Assembly: GCF_029989365.1 (NCBI RefSeq)
Contig: NZ_JAPRAQ010000001.1
Span: 806,001-870,000 of the forward strand
Direction of reading: 5' to 3'
DNA from: Bradyrhizobium sp. Arg816
GTDB taxonomy: Bacteria; Pseudomonadota; Alphaproteobacteria; Rhizobiales; Xanthobacteraceae
DNA: 64,000 bases
Part shown: in pieces, positions 19,225-26,579 of the stretch
Position numbering within the stretch: position 1 is the first letter of the stretch
How the letters are laid out: each line of letters opens with the position of its first letter
Made by a program: the position numbers and the translations under genes
The notes under the pieces: generated by a model
The model's input: only the letters and a program-made list of their open reading frames with translations
What the model was told of the DNA's origin: nothing
Databases searched by the model: none

Positions 19225-19668
19225 ATGCCCAGCACTGTACGTCTGCACCGCGTTCTCTCGACCAGCCCGGAGAAAGTCTATCGCGCCTTCCTCGAGGCGG
19301 ATGCGCTGGCGAAATGGCTACCGCCGAATGGCTTTACCTGCACCGTCCATCACCTCGAGCCCAAGGTCGGGGGAACGTTCAAGATGTCGTTCCGGAATTT
19401 CACGACGGGCAACAGCCACGCCTTCGGCGGCGAGTATCTCGAGCTCGTCCCCGGCGAACGGCTCCGCTACACCGACAAATTCGACGACCCCAATCTGCCC
19501 GGCGTGATCGAGGTGACCGTGACGCTGAAGAAGGTCTCGGTCGGCACCGAGGTTGACATCACCCAGGCCGGCATCCCCGACGTCATCCCGCCCGAGGCCT
19601 GCTATCTCGGCTGGCAGGAATCGCTGCGCAATCTGGCAAAGCTCGTCGAGCCCGAGATCAACCAGTAG
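19225..19668 (+). CDS. SRPBCC/AHSA1-family protein
   Basis: A 147-residue protein of the START/AHSA1 fold. The opening VRLHRVLSTSPEKVYRAFLE and WLPPNGFTCTVHHLEPKVGG, together with the C-terminal CYLGWQESLRNLAKLVEPEI, are diagnostic. Such proteins bind hydrophobic ligands or act in stress responses; no specific role is deducible. It is monocistronic between two repeat regions. Confidence 0.92.
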   Translation: MPSTVRLHRVLSTSPEKVYRAFLEADALAKWLPPNGFTCTVHHLEPKVGGTFKMSFRNFTTGNSHAFGGEYLELVPGERLRYTDKFDDPNLPGVIEVTVTLKKVSVGTEVDITQAGIPDVIPPEACYLGWQESLRNLAKLVEPEINQ

Positions 19669-19682
19669 CGGCAACATCAGTA

Positions 19683-19765
19683 TCGTAGGGTGGGCAAAGC
19701 GCAGCGTGCCCGCCAATCTCTCTCAACCTCGGAAAGATGGTGGCACGCCCACCCTACGGCACTGA
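19683..19765. repeat. Inverted repeat, GTAGGGTGGGCAAAGCG family
   Basis: The arms GTAGGGTGGGCAAAGCGCAG and GGCACGCCCACCCTAC are inverted. The same family recurs at 32497-32590. This is an intergenic palindromic repeat. Confidence 0.8.
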
Positions 19766-19784
19766 CGCGCACCTTCATTGTGGC

Positions 19785-19920
19785 CATCCTTCGAGACGCC
19801 CGCTTTGCGGGCTCCTCAGGATGAGGAAGGAGGGCACGGCAGCAATTTCAGCGGGCGCCAATGCTGCTTAGCCTCATCCTGAGGAAACCGCGAAGCGGCT
19901 GTCTCGAAGGACGAGGCGCG
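19785..19920. repeat. Inverted repeat, CCTTCGAGACGCC family
   Basis: CCTTCGAGACGCCCGCTTTG...CTCCTCAGGATGAGG is mirrored by CCTCATCCTGAGGAAACCGC...CTCGAAGGACGAGG. Both arms are hairpins. It lies between the AHSA1 and Hsp70-like genes, which converge here. Confidence 0.8.
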
Positions 19921-19941
19921 CACTCAAATCGCGCAAAGGGC

Positions 19942-21273
19942 CTACGCGCCCGCTCTCGGCTCTATCCCGCCGCCTGCGGTCCAGCGATCGGGGTCGGGGC
20001 TATGTCCGATCAGCGCGAGGCCGTAGGCGATCGACTCGAACTGGTCGCCCGACATCAGCCGTTCGTTGCCGAACCGTTCGGCGAACAGCTTTCGGACGGC
20101 GGGCACGAACGAGGTCCCGCCGGTCAAAAACACCTTTTCCACCTCACGCGCGGTGATGCCGGCTTCGCCCAGCACCTTGTCGACCGTGGCACCCAGCCGG
20201 GCGATATCGTCGGCGATCCAGGTGTCGAAATTCTTCCGCGTGATGGTCGAGCCGATATCGACCCCGCCGCCCTTGAAGCGGAATTCCACCTGATCGTGCG
20301 CCGACAGCGCCACCTTGGCGTCGGACACCGCGCGGTACAGCGAGAAGCCGAGGTCGAGATCGACGATGGTGATGAAGTCCTCGAGCAGAGCAGGCTTCAG
20401 CGCGGTGCGCGCAAGCTCGCGGAGCTCGCGCAGATCGCCGTTGCTCTTCATCATCGCGAGTTGATGCCAGCGCGCGAGGTTGGTGTAGTGGCCGGTGGGG
20501 ACCGGCAGCACCTTGTCGAACGAGCGGAAGCTCGACCCCTTGCCCAGCCGCGGCGAGACGACGTGGTCGACGATGCGGTAATCGAACGTGTCGCCTGCAA
20601 TCCCGATGCCGGCGTGTCCAAGCGGCTCGGCACGCAAGGCACCGCCCACGCGCGAGAAACGCATCACGGAGAAATCGCTGGTGCCGCCGCCGAAATCCGC
20701 AACCAGCACGGTGGCATCGCGCTCCAGCCGGCGGGCGAACGAGAACGCGGCGCCCACGGGCTCGTAGACATAGCGCGCGTGGCCGGCGCCCAGGCGTTCG
20801 AATGCGGCCCGATAGCGCTGCATCGCCAGCGCCTCGTCGGGATTGCCACCGGCGAAGCGCACCGGGCGGCCGACCGTGATGGTTGACGTCTCGAAGCCGA
20901 ACCTGTCTCCGCCATGGCGCGCCAGCGTTCGCAGGAACGCCGCCAGAATATCCTCGAACTTGTAGCGCTGCCGGAACACCTGCGTGGTGTTGAAGCTGCT
21001 GCTCGCAGCGAAGGTCTTGAACGACTGGAGGAAGCGGTAGACGTGGCGGCCTTCGAGGAACTGCTCGATCGCCCACGGGCCGCCCTCGGCCTGGGCTCCG
21101 GCTCCCGGCCGGTCCTCCCAGAAGCACAGGGCCGACACGTAGACGCTGTGCCGTTGTCCGCCGTGGTCGAAGCGGATGGCCTCGACCCGGCGGTCGTCCG
21201 CCGCGATCGCGACGACCGTGTTGCTGGTCCCAAAATCGATGCCGATCGAGACGGCGGCCGAGGCGCTCGACAT
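19942..21273 (-). CDS. Hsp70-family (YegD-like) chaperone-type ATPase
   Basis: A 443-residue protein with the actin/Hsp70 ATPase fold: phosphate 1 IGIDFGTSNTVVAI, phosphate 2 LVADFGGGTSDFSV and adenosine motif VFLTGGTSFVPAVRKLF. It stops soon after the nucleotide-binding domain and lacks the canonical substrate-binding domain of DnaK, as in YegD/HscC-like proteins. The start was placed at the internal ATG at 21273, where similarity begins, rather than 21336. The upstream region, shared with a divergent 45-codon gene, contains a copy of the oxalate operator. Partner unknown. Confidence 0.88.
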   Translation of the reverse strand: MSSASAAVSIGIDFGTSNTVVAIAADDRRVEAIRFDHGGQRHSVYVSALCFWEDRPGAGAQAEGGPWAIEQFLEGRHVYRFLQSFKTFAASSSFNTTQVFRQRYKFEDILAAFLRTLARHGGDRFGFETSTITVGRPVRFAGGNPDEALAMQRYRAAFERLGAGHARYVYEPVGAAFSFARRLERDATVLVADFGGGTSDFSVMRFSRVGGALRAEPLGHAGIGIAGDTFDYRIVDHVVSPRLGKGSSFRSFDKVLPVPTGHYTNLARWHQLAMMKSNGDLRELRELARTALKPALLEDFITIVDLDLGFSLYRAVSDAKVALSAHDQVEFRFKGGGVDIGSTITRKNFDTWIADDIARLGATVDKVLGEAGITAREVEKVFLTGGTSFVPAVRKLFAERFGNERLMSGDQFESIAYGLALIGHSPDPDRWTAGGGIEPRAGA

Positions 21274-21489
21274 GAAACACTCTGACAGTTGGTTGGAAGG
21301 GGGCAGACCACTAACGGCTTTGACCTGCCCTGCCAAGGCCCGGATCCGCAGGGATTCCGTCCAAATCCGCTCAAATGCGCGGCTTCAGCAGCCGTTTTGC
21401 AATTTTCAGCCCGGAACGGCCGCTTTAACGCATCATTATGCCGCAATGCGGGATGACGCATGCTGCTATGCAATGGCATGCATAGACAG

Positions 21490-21506
21490 TGGCATCTGGT
21501 ATACAT
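21490..21506. promoter_or_regulatory. GntR-type operator, degenerate copy (site 3)
   Basis: TGGCATCTGGTATACAT keeps a perfect left half and the central GGTATAC but diverges at the right end. An extra TGGCAT half-site lies at 21474-21479. It is 57 bp upstream of the small gene at 21563 and between it and the divergent Hsp70-like gene. Confidence 0.55.
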
Positions 21507-21562
21507 AAATTGCCCTTCGAAATGAGACAGCAATACTGACTGTCTCGAGAAAGGGAATTCCG

Positions 21563-21700
21563 ATGTCCAAAGCCGCTTCCGTCGCGCTCGCCCCCTCCGC
21601 CTCGCTGTTCACCCGCTTCCTGGCCGCGGTCGACCGCTTCCTGATGGCGAGCGCCGAGATTTCGAATCACAACGGCGACCTGCCCCGCTTCGGCCTGTAA
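21563..21700 (+). CDS. 45-residue protein linked to the oxalate operators
   Basis: A short gene with ATG at 21563 and GAAAGGGA about five to twelve bases upstream. The protein begins MSKAASVALAPSASLF, then has an amphipathic helix (TRFLAAVDRFLMASAEI) and ends NGDLPRFGL. It is followed by a good terminator, and its promoter region carries a GntR-type operator, which together argue for a real gene. The central helix recalls DUF1127-type small proteins, but the match is weak. Function unknown; possibly a small regulator or membrane-associated peptide made under oxalate control. Confidence 0.6.
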   Translation: MSKAASVALAPSASLFTRFLAAVDRFLMASAEISNHNGDLPRFGL

Positions 21701-21767
21701 GCAGCGCCTCCCGCGCGGCAAGCGCGACGCGCCGGTTTCAGAACCGTCCACATGCTACTTTTGATGA

Positions 21768-21796
21768 ATGGCCCCGCAGGACGGGGCCATTTCTAT
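21768..21796 (+). terminator. Terminator after the 45-codon gene
   Basis: ATGGCCCCG-CAGGA-CGGGGCCAT is followed by TTTCTATTT. It separates the small gene from the first MFS gene, which therefore has its own promoter. Confidence 0.85.
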
Positions 21797-21875
21797 TTGC
21801 GTTGTCCGATTCACACGCCCAGGCCGCAAAGGTCTGCGGCATTTGCGCACGGTGAGCGGACCAGCGCTTGAACCT

Positions 21876-21892
21876 TGGCATAATGAATACAA
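21876..21892. promoter_or_regulatory. GntR-type operator, site 4
   Basis: TGGCATAATGAATACAA fits TGGCAT-N5-ATRCCA with two mismatches at the right end. TTGAAC at 21868-21873 lies two bases upstream, the same geometry as at the gntR and CBS genes. It is about 50 bp before the first oxlT-like gene. Confidence 0.6.
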
Positions 21893-21943
21893 GAATGCCT
21901 CTCCAGCGCTCGCAGAAAAATTAGAGGCGCCACGGGAGGCTTT

Positions 21944-23236
21944 ATGACGGACATGGTGCAGGCAACGGCTCCAACCGCCGCGCGGGTTAGCGACACGTAT
22001 CGCTGGGCGCAATTGGCGGTCGGTGTAGCGGCGATGGTGATGATCGCCAACTATCAATACGGCTGGACGTTCTTCGTCCCCGACATCCAGAAAAAGTTCG
22101 GCTGGGATCGCGCCTCGATCCAATGGGCCTTTACGCTCTTCGTGCTGTTCGAGACCTGGCTGGTGCCGGTCGAAGGATGGTTTGTCGACAAATACGGCCC
22201 GCGCATCGTCGTGCTGATCGGCGGCATTCTCTGCGCCATCGGCTGGGCGATCAACGCGCAGGCCACCACGCTCAACGGCTTCTATCTCGGCATGATCATC
22301 GCGGGCATCGGCGCGGGCGGCGTCTATGGCACCTGCGTCGGCAATGCGCTGAAATGGTTTCCCGACAAGCGCGGTCTTGCTGCGGGCATCACGGCGGCCG
22401 GCTTCGGTGCAGGCTCTGCACTGACCGTCGCGCCGATCCAGGCCATGATCAAGGACAGTGGCTTCCAGACCACCTTCCTCTATTTCGGCCTCGGACAAGG
22501 CATCGTCATCTGCATCCTCGCCTTCTTCCTGCTGGCGCCGAAGCCAGGCCAGGTGCCGGCCGTGGCGGCGAACGCCGCGCTGGTGCAGACACGTCGCAAC
22601 TACCAGCCGACCGAGGTGCTGCGTCAGCCGATCTTCTGGCTGATGTACTTCATGTTCGTGATCGTCGGCGCCGGCGGCCTGATGGTGACAGCGAACCTGA
22701 AGCCGATCGCGGTCGACTGGAAGGTCGACAGCGTTCCGGTGACGCTGATGGCGGTGACGATGACGGCCGTGACCTTCGCGGCGACGATCGACCGCGTGCT
22801 CAACGGCCTGACGCGTCCGTTCTTCGGCTGGATCTCCGACATGATCGGCCGCGAGAACACGATGTTCATCGCCTTCGGCATGGAAGGGTTCGGCATCTGG
22901 ATGCTCTATCTCTGGGGACACGACCCGCTCTGGTTCGTGCTGCTGTCGGGCTTCGTGTTCTTCGCCTGGGGTGAGATCTACTCGCTGTTCCCCTCGACCT
23001 GCACCGACACGTTCGGCGCCAAGTTCGCGACCACCAATGCGGGCCTGCTCTACACCGCAAAGGGTACCGCCGCGCTGCTTGTCCCGATCGCCAACTACAT
23101 GCAGCAATCGTCGGGCACGTGGGACAGCGTGTTCATCATCGCGGCCGGCGCCAACATCCTGGCTTCGCTGCTGGCGATCATGGTGCTCAAGCCCTGGCGC
23201 AAGGTCGTGGTCGCGAAATCGACCGCCGCCGCCTGA
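21944..23236 (+). CDS. oxlT: Oxalate/formate antiporter-type MFS transporter (copy 1)
   Basis: A 430-residue, 12-helix MFS protein of the OFA family. Characteristic features are NYQYGWTFFVPDIQKKFGW at the first loop, FVDKYGPRIVVLIGG (the A-motif loop), GTCVGNALKWFPDKRGLAAG and the second-half loop FGWISDMIGRENTMFIAFG. OxlT exchanges oxalate for formate and so feeds the cytoplasmic Frc/Oxc cycle. It has a GntR-type operator upstream and its own terminator. A second, related copy lies 260 bp downstream. Other OFA members carry different carboxylates, so the substrate is context-based. Confidence 0.85.
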   Translation: MTDMVQATAPTAARVSDTYRWAQLAVGVAAMVMIANYQYGWTFFVPDIQKKFGWDRASIQWAFTLFVLFETWLVPVEGWFVDKYGPRIVVLIGGILCAIGWAINAQATTLNGFYLGMIIAGIGAGGVYGTCVGNALKWFPDKRGLAAGITAAGFGAGSALTVAPIQAMIKDSGFQTTFLYFGLGQGIVICILAFFLLAPKPGQVPAVAANAALVQTRRNYQPTEVLRQPIFWLMYFMFVIVGAGGLMVTANLKPIAVDWKVDSVPVTLMAVTMTAVTFAATIDRVLNGLTRPFFGWISDMIGRENTMFIAFGMEGFGIWMLYLWGHDPLWFVLLSGFVFFAWGEIYSLFPSTCTDTFGAKFATTNAGLLYTAKGTAALLVPIANYMQQSSGTWDSVFIIAAGANILASLLAIMVLKPWRKVVVAKSTAAA

Positions 23237-23266
23237 CGCGCACCACCACATCTAAACCAAGCACGA

Positions 23267-23299
23267 CGCCCGGCCTCACGGCCGGGCGTTTTCGTTTTT
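23267..23299 (+). terminator. Terminator after oxlT copy 1
   Basis: CGCCCGGCC-TCAC-GGCCGGGCG, a perfect nine-base stem, followed by TTTTCGTTTTT. Confidence 0.93.
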
Positions 23300-23381
23300 A
23301 CAGAACCCGCCTTGGCTACCGCTGATCTGAAGGGAACCGTGCACTTTTCTTGCGCTGCGTCACAAGATTGGGCTTGCCTTC

Positions 23382-23398
23382 TGGAATATGGTATACCA
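23382..23398. promoter_or_regulatory. GntR-type operator, site 5
   Basis: TGGAATATGGTATACCA, one mismatch in the left arm. TTGCCT at 23374-23379 is two bases upstream. It lies about 100 bp before the second oxlT-like gene. Confidence 0.72.
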
Positions 23399-23499
23399 AT
23401 GTCCCCGCCGCGCTTGCGACGATAAGCCACAATATTTGCGACACTGGGTCATCTTGCAATCCCAGGTCGCATTCAATCAGGCGCGTTGGGAGGTTATTG

Positions 23500-24852
23500 A
23501 TGATTTCCAGCACGGACGGCGCCGTCACAGCCGCGCCTCTTCGCACCGGTTTCCGTTGGTTCCAACTCGCCATGGGCATCGTCTGCATGGCGATGATCGC
23601 CAACCTGCAATACGGCTGGACGCTGTTCGTCGATCCGATTGACGCCAAGTATCATTGGGGCCGCGCGGCGATCCAGCTCGCTTTCACCATCTTCGTCGTC
23701 ACCGAGACCTGGCTGGTGCCGATCGAGGCCTGGTTCGTCGACAAATACGGTCCGCGCATCGTCATCATGTTCGGCGGCGTCATGATCGCTCTGTCCTGGG
23801 TGTTGAACTCCTACGCTGACTCGCTCGCCCTGCTTTACGCCGCCGCAGTCGTCGGCGGCATGGGCGCCGGCGCGGTGTACGGCACCTGCGTCGGCAACGC
23901 GCTGAAATGGTTCCCTGATCGCCGCGGCCTCGCCGCCGGTGCGACCGCCGCCGGCTTCGGCGCAGGCGCCGCGCTCACCATTGTGCCGATCGCGACCATG
24001 ATCGTAACGAGCGGCTACCAGCACGCGTTCCTCACCTTCGGCATCGGCCAGGGCCTGATCGTGTTCGTGCTCGCCTTCTTCATCCAGCCGCCGCGGATCT
24101 CGATCCCGCCGAAGAAGAAGCAGCTCAATCTGCCGCAGACCAAGATCGACTTCACCCCGCCGCAGGTGCTGCGCGCCCCTATTTTCTGGGTGATGTATCT
24201 CGTTTTCGTCATGGTCGCCTCCGGCGGCCTGATGACCGCGGCGCAGATCGGCCCCATCGCGCACGACTACAAGATCGCCGACACGCCGGTGACGCTCGCG
24301 GGCTTCCAGATGGCGGCATTGACGTTCGCGATCTCTCTCGACCGCATCTTCGACGGTTTCGGACGTCCCTTCTTCGGCTGGGTCTCCGACACGATCGGCC
24401 GCGAGCACACCATGTTCATCGCCTTCGGCACCGCGGCGCTGATGCTGCTGACGCTGTCGGCCTATGGAAACATCCCTGTCGTCTTCGTGCTCGCGACCGC
24501 GGTGTACTTCGGCGTGTTCGGCGAGATCTACTCGCTGTTTCCCGCCACCTGCGGCGACACGTTCGGCTCGAAATACGCAACCACCAACAACGGCATGCTC
24601 TACACCGCGAAGGGCACGGCATCCCTGCTCGTCCCGCTCGCCAGCGTGATCTCGGCAACGTACGGCTGGAAGGCCGTGTTCGTGGTCGCGGTGGCGCTGA
24701 ACGCGACGGCGGCGCTGACGGCGCTGTTCGTGATCAAGCCGCTGCGCCGCTCCTTCATCCTCGGCAAGGAAGCCGAGAGCGCGAATGCCGCGACGGGTAA
24801 CGCCAAGACCGGCAACACCAAGACTGGCAACGCCAAGACCGAGACAGCGTAG
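23500..24852 (+). CDS. oxlT: Oxalate/formate antiporter-type MFS transporter (copy 2)
   Basis: A 450-residue OFA-family MFS protein, clearly paralogous to copy 1 (NLQYGWTLFVDPIDAKYHWG, FVDKYGPRIVIMFGG, GTCVGNALKWFPDRRGLAAG). The ATG at 23500 has GGGAGG six bases upstream; the open frame runs back to 23350 through the operator and is not coding there. The C-terminus carries a hydrophilic tail built on three 15-bp repeats (GNAKT/GNTKT). Separate operator and terminator show that it is transcribed independently of copy 1. It may differ in affinity or substrate. Confidence 0.85.
   Translation: MISSTDGAVTAAPLRTGFRWFQLAMGIVCMAMIANLQYGWTLFVDPIDAKYHWGRAAIQLAFTIFVVTETWLVPIEAWFVDKYGPRIVIMFGGVMIALSWVLNSYADSLALLYAAAVVGGMGAGAVYGTCVGNALKWFPDRRGLAAGATAAGFGAGAALTIVPIATMIVTSGYQHAFLTFGIGQGLIVFVLAFFIQPPRISIPPKKKQLNLPQTKIDFTPPQVLRAPIFWVMYLVFVMVASGGLMTAAQIGPIAHDYKIADTPVTLAGFQMAALTFAISLDRIFDGFGRPFFGWVSDTIGREHTMFIAFGTAALMLLTLSAYGNIPVVFVLATAVYFGVFGEIYSLFPATCGDTFGSKYATTNNGMLYTAKGTASLLVPLASVISATYGWKAVFVVAVALNATAALTALFVIKPLRRSFILGKEAESANAATGNAKTGNTKTGNAKTETA
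24796..24840 (+). repeat. Three tandem 15-bp repeats in the oxlT-2 tail
   Basis: GGTAACGCCAAGACC, GGCAACACCAAGACT and GGCAACGCCAAGACC encode G-N-(A/T)-K-T units at the C-terminus of the transporter. This could be a length-variable region. Confidence 0.85.
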
Positions 24853-24879
24853 CGACCACACGCCTTTCAATCGGTCGAA

Positions 24880-24905
24880 AGGGGCGCAGCGATGCGCCCC
24901 TTTTT
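24880..24905 (+). terminator. Terminator after oxlT copy 2
   Basis: AGGGGCGCA-GCGA-TGCGCCCCT followed by a T run. Confidence 0.92.
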
Positions 24906-24982
24906 GCATTTTGGCGTGATGACAAACGTCAGTATTGCTGCCGCAAGAATTTTCGGATCAGCCAAATCGAACGCTTGACGAT

Positions 24983-24999
24983 TGGCATTATGTATACCA
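24983..24999. promoter_or_regulatory. GntR-type operator, site 6
   Basis: TGGCATTATGTATACCA, with an imperfect centre and TTGACG at 24975-24980 two bases upstream. It is 34 bp before the CBS-domain gene. Confidence 0.75.
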
Positions 25000-25032
25000 C
25001 ACTTCACCTGTCATTCACCCAGGGAGGTTGCA

Positions 25033-25461
25033 ATGCTGGTCGGAGACATTCTGCGCAAAAAGACACCGCGCGTTGTCACGGTGCGAATGAACGAAACGGT
25101 GGGTATCGCCGCCAAGCTGATGCGCGCCAACAACATCAGCGCGCTGGTGGTCAAGGACGTGGTCCGTTCCGAAGGCAACACCGCGGTCGGCATGTTCACC
25201 GAGCGTGACGTGGTGCGCGCCGTCGCCGAGCATGGTGCCAACGCCATCAACGTCAAGGTCTCGCAGCTCGTGTCGGTGCAGCAGCTCGTGTCCTGCACCT
25301 CCTCAGACACGATCGAGCACGTCCGGCATCTGATGAACCGCAATCACATCCGGCACCTGCCCGTCATCGACGATTACAGCCTCGTCTCCGTCATCAGCAT
25401 GCGCGACATTGCTGCTGCCGTTGACGAAGCGATCAACGGCTCGCCGCAAGCAGCAGCTTAG
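25033..25461 (+). CDS. Tandem CBS-domain protein
   Basis: A 142-residue protein made only of a CBS pair (Bateman module). The first CBS covers residues about 1-65 (VRMNETVGIAAKLMRANNIS ... MFTERDVVRA), the second about 75-135 (DTIEHVRHLMNRNHIRHLPV ... VISMRDIAAAV). Such proteins sense adenine nucleotides and regulate partner proteins. GGGAGG lies five to ten bases before the ATG at 25033. It has a GntR-type operator in its promoter and precedes the PanE-like gene by about 100 bp, so it may lead an operon with that gene. Its partner is unknown. Confidence 0.92.
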   Translation: MLVGDILRKKTPRVVTVRMNETVGIAAKLMRANNISALVVKDVVRSEGNTAVGMFTERDVVRAVAEHGANAINVKVSQLVSVQQLVSCTSSDTIEHVRHLMNRNHIRHLPVIDDYSLVSVISMRDIAAAVDEAINGSPQAAA

Positions 25462-25559
25462 AGCGTCACACTTCCCCTGCGACGACCGGCCCCGGCTCGG
25501 ACCTCTCCGAGCCGGACCGGATCTTTCGTCCCAAAATTCCGGACACCCGCGAGGATTTC

Positions 25560-26579
25560 ATGAAGATCTGCATCTACGGCGCCGGCGCGATCGGCGGATA
25601 TCTCGGGGTTCAGCTCGCACGCGCTGGCGCCGACGTCAGCCTGGTCGCGCGCGGCGCCCACCTTGCCGCGATGCGCGAGCGCGGTCTGACCCTGCTCGCG
25701 GGCGAGGAGAAGCACACCGTGCATCCGCGCTGCACCGACGATCCCGCCGAGCTCGGCGTGCAGGACTACATCATCATCACGCTGAAGGCGCATTCGATCA
25801 CCGGCGTGATCGAGAAGATGCAGCCGCTGCTCGGGCCGCACACCCGCATCGTCACCGCCGTCAACGGCATCCCCTATTGGTATTTCTACAAGCACGGCGG
25901 CCAATACGAGAATTCGACGCTGGAGAGCATCGACCCCGGCGGACGGCAGTGGCGCGAGATCGGCGCCGAGCGCGCCATCGGCTGCATCGTGTATCCCGCC
26001 ACCGAGATCGAAGCGCCCGGCGTGATCCGCCACGTCTACGGCAACAATTTTCCGCTCGGCGAGCCCTCCGGCGAAATCACGCCGGACGTGCAGCGCCTCG
26101 CCGATCTCTTCGTCGCCGCCGGGCTGAAAGCGCCGGTGCTCGACCGCATCCGCGACGAGATCTGGCTGAAACTCTGGGGCAATGTCTGCTTCAACCCGAT
26201 CAGCGCGCTGACCCATGCAACGCTCGACGTGATCTGCACCGATCCCTCCACGCGTGCGCTCTCGCGCGCGATCATGGTGGAGACGCAAGGCATTGCCGAG
26301 ACGTTCGGCGTCAAATTCCGCGTCGACGTCGAGCGCCGCATCGAGGGCGCCCGCAAGGTCGGCGCGCACAAGACCTCGATGCTCCAGGATCTCGAGCGTG
26401 GCCGTCCGATGGAGATCGATCCGCTCGTCACCGTGGTGCAGGAGATGGGCCGCCTCACCGGCATCGCCACGCCCGCGCTCGACTCGGTGCTGGCGATGGT
26501 GACCCAGCGCGCCCGCATCGCCGGCCTCTATGACGGCGTCTCCGCACCTGCCGATCCCCGTGCACTGGCGGTGGCGTGA
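25560..26579 (+). CDS. Ketopantoate-reductase-family dehydrogenase, candidate oxalyl-CoA reductase (PanE2-like)
   Basis: A 339-residue NADPH-dependent enzyme of the PanE/ApbA family. The N-terminal Rossmann motif MKICIYGAGAIGGYLG is intact, and the helical C-terminal domain carries the conserved Lys and Asn in LWGNVCFNPISAL. Its length is slightly above classical PanE. In Methylobacterium extorquens a PanE-like protein (PanE2) reduces oxalyl-CoA to glyoxylate, allowing oxalate assimilation. The position beside oxalate transport and CBS genes suggests that role here. True ketopantoate reductase for pantothenate synthesis is the alternative. Confidence 0.82.
   Translation: MKICIYGAGAIGGYLGVQLARAGADVSLVARGAHLAAMRERGLTLLAGEEKHTVHPRCTDDPAELGVQDYIIITLKAHSITGVIEKMQPLLGPHTRIVTAVNGIPYWYFYKHGGQYENSTLESIDPGGRQWREIGAERAIGCIVYPATEIEAPGVIRHVYGNNFPLGEPSGEITPDVQRLADLFVAAGLKAPVLDRIRDEIWLKLWGNVCFNPISALTHATLDVICTDPSTRALSRAIMVETQGIAETFGVKFRVDVERRIEGARKVGAHKTSMLQDLERGRPMEIDPLVTVVQEMGRLTGIATPALDSVLAMVTQRARIAGLYDGVSAPADPRALAVA

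Noticed and set aside
21755..23251. A 498-codon minus-strand open frame opposite oxlT-1
   Set aside because: It is antisense to a 12-helix transporter and has no recognisable protein features.
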